Source: JAAFJT01 sp043772905 (GTDB lineage Bacteria > Bacteroidota > Bacteroidia > Chitinophagales > Saprospiraceae). Taken from it: a DNA stretch of 64,000 bases. Below, piece after piece: positions 52,404-59,900 of this stretch. The notes under the pieces are model-generated. The model saw only the letters and a program-made list of their open reading frames with translations, ran no database searches and was not told where the DNA came from. Position numbers and translations under genes: made by a program. The stretch is from positions 41,411 to 105,410 of the forward strand of contig JAYVFS010000066.1 of NCBI GenBank assembly GCA_043772905.1, in the 5' to 3' direction. How positions within the stretch are numbered: position 1 is the stretch's first letter; each line of letters starts with the position of its first letter.

Positions 52404-53324
52404 TTAAATTGCTTTCAAAGCCTTCAAATCTTCCTGCGTTTTTGCCAAAACAGAATACGATGTATCCAATTGCACCTTTTCAGATGTTGATAATTTATCA
52501 CTTAATTTTTCAACAGGGAAACCAATTGACGTGAGCAAAACTGCCCACGCCAATAACTCCGCAGTCGCTGGTTTTTTCTTCAAACCGAGGTCTCGTATTT
52601 TTTGAAAATGAGTGACCAAAGCGGTTGCTTTATCGTTTGGAATACCTGTTTTCAAGGTCAAAATGCGTATTAACTCCGTTTTTTCAGGAAAATCAATGTG
52701 AAAATAGATGACACGACGTAGGAACGCATCGGGCAAATTTTTCTCTGAATTAGAAGTCAAAATGATAATTGGACGTGCCGCAGGTTCACTTTTAAACTCC
52801 TCATTGTTGAATTCAGGTACTTTGAAACTTAATTTTTCAATAGCAGCCAAGAGGTCATTTGGGAAGTCGCGGGGTGCTTTATCAATTTCGTCAATGAGGA
52901 CGACGACGCGTTTTTTTTCTTTAATGGCTTGACCCAACGCATTGAAATGCACAAACGGTTTGACCATTTCAAGCCTTTCTGCGGGCGTTATACTGAGGGG
53001 GTCAATTTTCGCATTTTGACTGAATTGAAAATGCGCCAACGCATCGTAGCGATAGAATAAATCCGTTGCCGTTGAAGTCGTTTGGGCATTAAAAACCAAA
53101 GGTTCGCTCAAGCCGAAAAAGTGAGCTACGTGGAAAGCCAATTGCGTTTTGCCCGTCCCAGGTTCGCCCGTCAACAAAAGTGGTTGACCGAGTGCGAGGG
53201 AGACATTGACCGCTGCCTTCAAACCTTCGGACGGAAAGTAAAGGGAAGGATTATTAAGGTTTTCATTGGCGATGAATGGCTCTAATTTGCCTGTTTCGCC
53301 GTTGCCGTAAGTATTGATTTTCAT
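52404..53324 (-). CDS. MoxR-family AAA+ ATPase
   Basis: About 306 residues from ATG 53324 (MKINTYGNGETGKLEP). Walker A LLTGEPGTGKTQLAFHVA, Walker B VVLIDEIDKAPRDFPN, sensor 1 IILTSNSEKNLP and arginine residues FLRRVIYF match MoxR ATPases, which remodel or activate vWA partners. The open frame extends 15 codons upstream, but those residues come from a simple CTCAAAA repeat. A motif copy (52991) encodes DPLSIT. Confidence 0.9.
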   Translation of the reverse strand: MKINTYGNGETGKLEPFIANENLNNPSLYFPSEGLKAAVNVSLALGQPLLLTGEPGTGKTQLAFHVAHFFGLSEPLVFNAQTTSTATDLFYRYDALAHFQFSQNAKIDPLSITPAERLEMVKPFVHFNALGQAIKEKKRVVVLIDEIDKAPRDFPNDLLAAIEKLSFKVPEFNNEEFKSEPAARPIIILTSNSEKNLPDAFLRRVIYFHIDFPEKTELIRILTLKTGIPNDKATALVTHFQKIRDLGLKKKPATAELLAWAVLLTSIGFPVEKLSDKLSTSEKVQLDTSYSVLAKTQEDLKALKAI

Positions 53325-53379
53325 TGCTTTATAGTTTTGAGTTTTGAGTTTCGGGTTTTGAGTTACCAAAACTCAAAAC

Positions 53380-54537
53380 TTAGATTCTTTGCGAAACATT
53401 AAAAACGGTTAAAAAAAGTTCTTCTAAATCTGCCATATTCAGCGGGTCGGGTTGTTCAAAACCGACGGTGGCTTCGGCAATGACACGCCTGATTTGCGGT
53501 TGAAATTGGTCATTGGTCAGTTTCAAAAACCATTGTGTTAAATCAATATGGGGTACAGGCGCAAAGTTTTTGAGCCAAACGACGGACTGTTTTTCATCGT
53601 CATTTGCACCCCTCAGTATTTCTGCAATACCATTTTTTATATCCACATTTTCATTCACATTTGTTTTGGCAGAACTGATGATGAAGACGAATTGAAAGGT
53701 CATCAAGGGTTCATTTGATGGATTTGCCTTGAAAGTGTGGATAATCCATGCCAAATACGCTGTCAAATCGGGTGTCCAGCCCCATTGGTCAAAATCTATG
53801 CGGAACAAAAAAGCAAAAAAACGATATGGTAAACGCATAGCATTTGCCGAAACGAAGTCCTCAATAGGCGTTCCGTCAAGGTTAAAACGTTTCATGCGTT
53901 CAGCAAAATGGGTGCGGAAAAGCCCTTCATTGTCGCTTAAATCACCAAAATCGTCGAAAGGCAATTCTGGGAAATCCACACGTTCGACTGCCGTAACTTT
54001 ACAAATTCTACGCGGGAAATTAATGGCTTGGTCACTGCCTTTCAAAGTGTTGCCGATGATTTCATAAATGACTCTTTCTGCAAAATTTGCAGGTTGGTCA
54101 GAAGCCTGTGCGGTAAAGAAATAGAATTGATAAGGCGATTTCAGAATAGTTCGATATGCTCTTTTGAAGTCGGCATAAGGCAAATCGCGGTCACAATCCA
54201 CGAGTTTAATTTTACCAAGTGGTGCCAATTTGAGGACAGCAATTTCCTTTTCGAGTTCAGTGATATTCGTTTTTTTGAAATCGTCATCCGTTAGGTTTTC
54301 AATCAAATTGAGCAATGCCTGAGTAAGTTTGGCTTGTTCAACTGCAAAATCAATAGAAGAAATAACGCCATTAATTTGCTGGTTTTCAAGGTTTTTTAAA
54401 TTGGCATTTTGAATATATACGCCATTAAAATAATCAGAATCATCGGACAAAACCGTCATCAAGTACGCCAATACTGAGGGGGTCTGCCCTTCGGCAAGTT
54501 GTTTTCGTAGATTATCTTTAAGGACGTGGAGTTGCAT
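53380..54537 (-). CDS. EAD11 plus inactive-STAND-like protein, first gene of the operon
   Basis: 385 residues. Residues 1-90 (MQLHVLKDNLRKQLAEGQTP to LIENLTDD) look like the helical effector-associated domain EAD11. The rest begins KIKLVDCDRDLPYADFKRAY and QFYFFTAQASDQPANFAERV, which resembles inactive-STAND (iSTAND) domains of bacterial conflict systems: a C-N/D-R-x motif without a Walker A. It would recruit partners by EAD-EAD contact, and the vWA protein downstream carries a similar C-terminal EAD-like helix set. Motif copies at 53609 and 54472. Confidence in the fold name is moderate. Confidence 0.6.
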   Translation of the reverse strand: MQLHVLKDNLRKQLAEGQTPSVLAYLMTVLSDDSDYFNGVYIQNANLKNLENQQINGVISSIDFAVEQAKLTQALLNLIENLTDDDFKKTNITELEKEIAVLKLAPLGKIKLVDCDRDLPYADFKRAYRTILKSPYQFYFFTAQASDQPANFAERVIYEIIGNTLKGSDQAINFPRRICKVTAVERVDFPELPFDDFGDLSDNEGLFRTHFAERMKRFNLDGTPIEDFVSANAMRLPYRFFAFLFRIDFDQWGWTPDLTAYLAWIIHTFKANPSNEPLMTFQFVFIISSAKTNVNENVDIKNGIAEILRGANDDEKQSVVWLKNFAPVPHIDLTQWFLKLTNDQFQPQIRRVIAEATVGFEQPDPLNMADLEELFLTVFNVSQRI

Positions 54538-54697
54538 GATTGTTCGATAGATTTGGATTTATGGGTAAAAATATACATTTTTTTTATGTTTTTAAAACGT
54601 TTGTGTAAACAGTTTTTAAGGGTTTTCGCCATTTGACTTAGATTATGTCTTGAAAGTGGCTGCGGATAAATAAATTCGTTGGTTTTTATATCTTTAT

Positions 54698-54743
54698 ACA
54701 TTAGGTTTTGTGCTTCACTCTGGACGCGCAAAACCTAATTTTT
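54698..54743. terminator. Bidirectional hairpin terminator upstream of the EF-G paralogue
   Basis: ATTAGGTTTTG (54699-54709) pairs with CAAAACCTAAT (54729-54739), followed by a T8 run. It insulates the divergent conflict operon from the EF-G-like gene. Confidence 0.7.
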
Positions 54744-55053
54744 TTTATGCCAAGAGGATTCAATGCTCTCAAAAAAGTACACTTGATTTTATTTTTAACT
54801 CTATTCTTTATCCTGCACGTAGTCTATAAATCGAAATTATATCCGTCTATTTTCAAAAAAATAATATTTTTCTATGGTAAAAATTTGGGTAATAAAAATT
54901 AACTGCTAATTTTAACAGAATTTATAAGACAAGGAGTCCATGGTTAATTTGCCAATAGTCATTCGAACTCAGACTTAATCAAAACCATATTAAAGCCAAG
55001 GACTCTCTCGGATGACTGGAAGCTATTATCTCACCTTTTAAATTTATCAAGCT
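54744..55053. other. Leader region before the EF-G paralogue
   Basis: 310 bp without a reliable gene. It contains AAGGAGTCCATGG at 54934-54946 and a partly complementary CCAAGGACTC at 54996-55005, which could pair in the leader mRNA. A 64-codon open frame (54708-54902) lacks conserved features. Confidence 0.45.
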
Positions 55054-57189
55054 ATGACTTACGACGCAAGAAATCTACGTAACGTAGTCTTGTTGGGGCA
55101 TTCGGGCTCCGGAAAAACCTCCTTCGTAGAATGTATGCTTTTTGAAGCAAAAGCCATTCCGCGAAGGGGGCGAACAGAGGACGGGAACACCGTCAGCGAT
55201 TTTACACAGATTGAACAAAGTCGAGGCAGCTCGATTTTTTCAACTTTAATGCACGTTGGTTGGAAAGATTGCAAAATCAACATTATTGACACACCGGGCG
55301 CAGATGATTTTGTAGGCGAAGTCGTTTCTGCCCTAAAAGTTGCCGACACTGCAATTATGATGCTCAACGCTCGCTCTGGGGTTGAGGTCGGCACGGAACT
55401 CATTTGGGAGTATGTCCAAACTAACAAAACACCTACTCTCTTCGTTATCAATCAGTTAGACCACGACAAGGCGGATTTTGATGCAACGCTCGAACAAGCA
55501 CAAGCACGTTTTGGCAACAAAGTTTTGCCCGTTCAGTACCCCCTCAGTACAGGCGATGGTTTTGATACCATCGTTGATGCTTTGCGGATGGTGGTCTATA
55601 AATTTCCTGATTCAGGTGGCAAACCTGAAAAACATCCGATTCCTAATGCCGAAATGAGCCGTGCAGAAGCCATGCACCAAGCCCTCGTCGAAGCCGCTGC
55701 GGAAGGCGACGAAGGCTTGATGGAGCTGTTTTTTGAAAATGGCACATTGACGGAGGAAGAACTAACCAAAGGATTGAATGTTGCTTTGGCAACGCAGTCA
55801 TTTTACCCTGTTTTTTGTGTGTCTTCTACGCACAACATGGGTAGCGGTCGTGTCATGGGTTTCATCCACGACATCTGTCCGTCACCAAACGAGCGTCCAG
55901 AAGCACCCCTCAGTAATGGCGGCACTTTGGCTTGCGATGAAAAAGGCAAAACGGCTGTTTTCATTTACAAAACCATGTCAGAGCCGAATGTGGGCAATGT
56001 ATCCTATTTCAAAGTGTATAGCGGTACGCTCAACAGCGGCGACGATTTGGTGAATGGTGAAAATGGCACCGTTGAACGCATCAACCAAATGTTCGTTTCA
56101 GAAGGTAAAAACCGTGAAATGGTTTCACAACTTTTGGCGGGTGACATTGGGGTGACTGTTAAATTGAAAAATTCTCACACGAATAATACATTGAATGTCA
56201 AAGGTTCAGATATTAAAATTGAACCCATTCATTTTCCTTCCCCTCGTATGCGGGTTGCTGTGTCGCCACCTTCTAAACATGAAGTTGAAAAATTAGCACG
56301 TGCGCTCCATACCATTCAAGAGGAAGACCCAACCATTGTCATGGAGCAGAGCATCGAGTTGAAACAGATGATTCTGCACGCACAAGGGCAAATGCACTTG
56401 GATATTGTGAAATATCGCTTAGAAAAAGTCTATAATGTCCATGTGGATTACATTAAGCCACGTATTCCGTATCGTGAAACGATTACGAAAATGGCGAATC
56501 ACAGTTATCGGCACAAGAAACAATCGGGTGGGGCAGGGCAATTTGCTGAAGTACACATGCGGATTGAGCCTTATACTGAGGGGATGCCTCCACCTGAAGG
56601 TTTGAATGTACGGAACGTTGAAGAGCATGAATTGACGTGGGGCGGTAAATTGATTTTCAATAATTGTATCGTCGGTGGTGCGATTGATGCGCGGTTTTTA
56701 TCTGCTATTTTGAAGGGCATTATGAGTAAAATGCACGAAGGTCCTTTGACAGGTAGTTATGTCCGTGACATTCGGGTCTCGATTTATGACGGTAAAATGC
56801 ACGCTGTTGACTCAAACGATATGGCGTTTATGACAGCGAGTTCGCAAGCGTTCAGAGAAGCATTTCCGATGGCGGGACCACAGATTTTAGAGCCTATCTA
56901 CAATTTGGAAATCCTTTGTGATGGCGAAGTCATGGGCGATGTGATGAGCGATTTACAGACGCGACGTGCTATCATTATGGGCATGGATGCGGAAGGGCAT
57001 TATCAAAAAATCTTAGCCCGTGTGCCGCTTGCAGAACTGCATGACTATTCGCCGTCGTTGCGTTCTATCACGCAAGGTAAAGCGAAATTTACAACGGAAT
57101 ATGCTGATTATCAAGCAGTTCCGGGTGATATTCAACAACGATTGATTGAGGAACACAAACACGAGTTGGAGGAGGAACACGCACATTAA
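55054..57189 (+). CDS. EF-G paralogue (translation GTPase)
   Basis: 711 residues, five-domain EF-G architecture. The G domain has LLGHSGSGKTSF (P-loop), RGSSIFSTL, IIDTPGADDF (G3, usually DTPGH) and VINQLDHDKADF (G4, NQLD in place of NKxD). Domains III-V (LHIVKYRLEKVYNV and following) and the end with alternating helices are conserved. The altered G3/G4 residues and size mark the EF-G2-like or ribosome-recycling class rather than canonical fusA. No neighbouring rps genes. Three motif copies (55539, 55906, 56574). Confidence 0.85.
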   Translation: MTYDARNLRNVVLLGHSGSGKTSFVECMLFEAKAIPRRGRTEDGNTVSDFTQIEQSRGSSIFSTLMHVGWKDCKINIIDTPGADDFVGEVVSALKVADTAIMMLNARSGVEVGTELIWEYVQTNKTPTLFVINQLDHDKADFDATLEQAQARFGNKVLPVQYPLSTGDGFDTIVDALRMVVYKFPDSGGKPEKHPIPNAEMSRAEAMHQALVEAAAEGDEGLMELFFENGTLTEEELTKGLNVALATQSFYPVFCVSSTHNMGSGRVMGFIHDICPSPNERPEAPLSNGGTLACDEKGKTAVFIYKTMSEPNVGNVSYFKVYSGTLNSGDDLVNGENGTVERINQMFVSEGKNREMVSQLLAGDIGVTVKLKNSHTNNTLNVKGSDIKIEPIHFPSPRMRVAVSPPSKHEVEKLARALHTIQEEDPTIVMEQSIELKQMILHAQGQMHLDIVKYRLEKVYNVHVDYIKPRIPYRETITKMANHSYRHKKQSGGAGQFAEVHMRIEPYTEGMPPPEGLNVRNVEEHELTWGGKLIFNNCIVGGAIDARFLSAILKGIMSKMHEGPLTGSYVRDIRVSIYDGKMHAVDSNDMAFMTASSQAFREAFPMAGPQILEPIYNLEILCDGEVMGDVMSDLQTRRAIIMGMDAEGHYQKILARVPLAELHDYSPSLRSITQGKAKFTTEYADYQAVPGDIQQRLIEEHKHELEEEHAH

Positions 57190-57245
57190 TGAGGGAGTAT
57201 GAAGGGTAAATGATGAATGGTTTATCATTTCTTTTATAAAAAAAT

Positions 57246-57285
57246 AAGCGGCTACTGAGGAGTTCTCGGTAGCCGCTTTGATTTT
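57246..57285 (+). terminator. Rho-independent terminator after the EF-G paralogue
   Basis: AAGCGGCTAC (57246-57255) pairs with GTAGCCGCTT (57269-57278) plus flanking bases. The word TACTGAGG in its left arm is a partial motif. Confidence 0.75.
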
Positions 57286-57318
57286 TATTTGTAAGGTCTT
57301 TATGTTTTCACTTTCCCT

Positions 57319-57639
57319 TTAATGTCGCACCACCAATTTCTTCGTCTTCACTTCCTTACCATATTGCAGCGTCACGAAGTACGTCCCATTCGGATAATCA
57401 ACCGTTGGTATCTCTACATTGCCCACTATTGCCCCCCTCAGTATTTGAGAGAAAATCACTTGTCCAGAAGCGGTTTTGGCTTCTATCGTTACGTCTGTGG
57501 GGTTTTGGAATTGATAATTGACATTGGCTTGGTTGCGGGTGGGATTGGGTGATATAGAGAAACCTTGTTTGCCGAAGCTTGTACCATTTATCAAATCTGC
57601 ATTCCTTTGTGTTGGAGAGTTTTTTTGTTTTAAGAATCC
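57319..57639 (-). pseudogene. Orphan T9SS sorting domain
   Basis: The frame carries QGFSISPNPTRNQANVNYQF to GTYFVTLQYGKEVKTKKLVV, a complete type A sorting domain, but no passenger domain, signal peptide or ATG; the frame is closed by a stop at 57640-57642. It appears to be the last part of a decayed secreted-protein gene. A motif copy lies inside (57433, ILRGAIV). Confidence 0.7.
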
Positions 57640-57686
57640 CTATATGTTATTCAAATGTTAATAGTCTTTTTTTGTATTTAATTTAT

Positions 57687-57717
57687 TTTTCTATGTTAGA
57701 TATATTTAATACTTTTG
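57687..57717 (+). promoter_or_regulatory. Promoter of the Zorya-like operon
   Basis: TACTTTTG (57710-57717) matches TAnnTTTG, with TTTT at 57687-57690, 19 bp upstream (one mismatch to TTTG). It is 51 bp before the first gene's ATG. Confidence 0.6.
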
Positions 57718-57768
57718 GCGAAAGATAATTTACTCTAAAAACTCAATCATTTCATAAAATTTATCCCT

Positions 57769-59202
57769 ATGAACTCTTATCTATTTCTTGGTTTTTTGGC
57801 AACTATTTTGGTAATATTGTGTTATTATTTCCCCAAAAAATGGATGAAAAGTAACAATTCATCTTTAATTAGCTTCATCCCTACCTTTTGTACTTCACTT
57901 GGTGTCTTGTTCTCATTTTTTCTTTTGTTCGTGACGCTTGGATTACAGGATATTGATATGACAGACCTTAGGCATCTTGTCAAAGAGTTATCAAGTAAAT
58001 TTTTGTATTCGTTAATTGGTGTTGGGTTTAGCATCGGGTGGAATTGGAAAATCAAGAAGAAACAAGGTGAATCAGAGCTTGAATTAGCTGAAAACAACTA
58101 TTGGAAAAGAGAAGACCCTCAAAAACTCTTATGGCAGCTCCTACAATCAAATTTAGGTATTGAAAGAAAATTTGAAGATTATGTTTTATCACAAAACAAT
58201 AATTATTTAGAACAACTAAAAGCCACTAATGGGAATAATATAGAAATTATAGACCAACTAAAAGCACTAAATTCTCAATCTCTCAATATAAAGAAAACTA
58301 TTGAAGTAAACGCAGAAAGCCAATCTGAAATGGGAACAAGTCAACAAGACACACTTGATAGTATCTCAGATTTCATGCAAAGTGCTGGTGATTCGTTGAA
58401 GGGTCTATTAGACGATTTAAAAAATCAGCTTGAAAACAATATCAAAGCAATGGGTTCTGATGCCGCAGAAAAAGCCGCAGAATTACATCGTGTTTTTGAA
58501 GGTTTCTTGAAAGACCAAGCTTCTCAAATGGAAGAAAGAATGGCGAATGATATGAAAGATGTCCATGAAAAAATACATCCTGCGCTTAATTCGATAAGTG
58601 AAGCGACCAATAACAGTACAAATGAACTGAAAGGAACATTGAATAGTATTAATACAGTTTTGGAAAATATGCAAATTAATTTGACACGTCAAATTAACGA
58701 ACAAGTTCAGACAGCCGAAATTAATGTGGAAAACCGTACAAGGAAATTTGAGGAAATAACAACCTCAAAAGCAAATGAGCTTTCAACGGAATTTGATAAA
58801 ATTCATAGTGTACTGCAAGACCTAAACAGTGGTCTTCAAAAGTCAATTGATGGCATTTTGAAAGAAAAAGAAGAACAAATCCGTAAAACATTTGACCATT
58901 TAGAAGAATTGAGAGGTCGTTCAGAAACATTTTTGACTCAAACGACTGAAAAATTTGCTTCATCAGTAGAGATATATAGTAATGTGCAACAAAATAATGA
59001 AGAAATAATCAAACGCCTTGAAACTCAAATTAAGAGTATTGATAGTTTGCAAGCAACATCTGAAAAAAATATAGACCACTGGAATAGTAAGGTTGACAAA
59101 ATGGAGGAAGTGAAAAATAGAGTTGCTGATATTGCAAATACCATTGGGCAGTTGGAAAATATAAACCAAAAATTAGGTCTTTTGAGTCCTCAAAATAATT
59201 AA
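57769..59202 (+). CDS. ZorA-like (MotA/TolQ-type) membrane protein with long coiled coil
   Basis: 477 residues. Three hydrophobic segments are followed by a long coil: an N-terminal helix (MNSYLFLGFLATILVILCYYF), SFIPTFCTSLGVLFSFFLLF and KFLYSLIGVGFSIGWNWKI. The pattern IPT..TSLG...F, then ..FLYSLIGVGFSI, is that of MotA/TolQ/ZorA proton-channel subunits. Residues about 130-470 are a heptad-rich tail, as in ZorA, whose tail projects into the cytoplasm. It lies 27 bp before a MotB-like gene. ZorA/ZorB form a proton-driven motor in the Zorya antiphage system; that role is inferred here. Confidence 0.72.
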   Translation: MNSYLFLGFLATILVILCYYFPKKWMKSNNSSLISFIPTFCTSLGVLFSFFLLFVTLGLQDIDMTDLRHLVKELSSKFLYSLIGVGFSIGWNWKIKKKQGESELELAENNYWKREDPQKLLWQLLQSNLGIERKFEDYVLSQNNNYLEQLKATNGNNIEIIDQLKALNSQSLNIKKTIEVNAESQSEMGTSQQDTLDSISDFMQSAGDSLKGLLDDLKNQLENNIKAMGSDAAEKAAELHRVFEGFLKDQASQMEERMANDMKDVHEKIHPALNSISEATNNSTNELKGTLNSINTVLENMQINLTRQINEQVQTAEINVENRTRKFEEITTSKANELSTEFDKIHSVLQDLNSGLQKSIDGILKEKEEQIRKTFDHLEELRGRSETFLTQTTEKFASSVEIYSNVQQNNEEIIKRLETQIKSIDSLQATSEKNIDHWNSKVDKMEEVKNRVADIANTIGQLENINQKLGLLSPQNN

Positions 59203-59229
59203 TTAACCCTTTAAAATCAACGACTTATC

Positions 59230-59889
59230 ATGTTTGGTAAAAAACAAGAAGAAGAACACAATATTTGGATTAGCTTTTCGGATTTGTTCTCTGGCTTTAT
59301 GGTGATTTTTATTGTCGTTTCGTTGATGCTGTTCAATCGAGACCCTGTGAAAAATAAGTACAGTGAAATGTCAGAAGATTTCAAAAAAAGATTTAGCGAG
59401 ATTAAAGAAATCCAAATACCCGATGACGAAGCGACGATTCGTTTCAAATTTGATGAAAATAGCCCGTCGCCTTTGTTTATTTTAGGAAAATCAGAGCCTA
59501 CGCCTTATTTTCAATCTCTTTTGGACAAATTCATCCCTATTTTCTATTCCGAAATTAAAAAACTGCATAGTGATACCACTAAATTTAAAATCAAAGAAAT
59601 AAGAATTGAAGGACATACAGACAATTCAAGTTCATATATCTACAATCTCAATTTATCAAGTAATCGTGCATTAGAGGTTCAAAAATATATTTTGGACAGC
59701 CGATTTGTTACTGATAATTTAGATAAAACGGTTAAAGCATTTGTTGAACAAAACTCAATTTCTTGCGGCTATTCGTATGCCCGTGCATTAGATAATGACG
59801 GAAATTTTATAACAAAATCTGGAAAACCTGTTAGCCCTGCAAAATCACGTAGAGTTGAATTTAGAATCTTATTAGAAAATAAAAAATAG
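59230..59889 (+). CDS. ZorB-like (MotB/OmpA-type) membrane protein
   Basis: 219 residues. A single N-terminal helix (WISFSDLFSGFMVIFIVVSLMLF) contains the MotB-type proton-binding aspartate (Asp18). The periplasmic part is an OmpA-like peptidoglycan-binding domain (IEGHTDNSSSYIYNLNLSS, NRALEVQKYIL). The spacing and pairing with the ZorA-like gene are as in Zorya. It is 11 bp before the giant ATPase gene. Confidence 0.82.
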   Translation: MFGKKQEEEHNIWISFSDLFSGFMVIFIVVSLMLFNRDPVKNKYSEMSEDFKKRFSEIKEIQIPDDEATIRFKFDENSPSPLFILGKSEPTPYFQSLLDKFIPIFYSEIKKLHSDTTKFKIKEIRIEGHTDNSSSYIYNLNLSSNRALEVQKYILDSRFVTDNLDKTVKAFVEQNSISCGYSYARALDNDGNFITKSGKPVSPAKSRRVEFRILLENKK

Positions 59890-59900
59890 CCCTTAACAAT

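Noticed and set aside
54708..54902. 64-codon open frame upstream of the EF-G paralogue
   Set aside because: It starts inside a terminator stem, and its product has no recognisable features.
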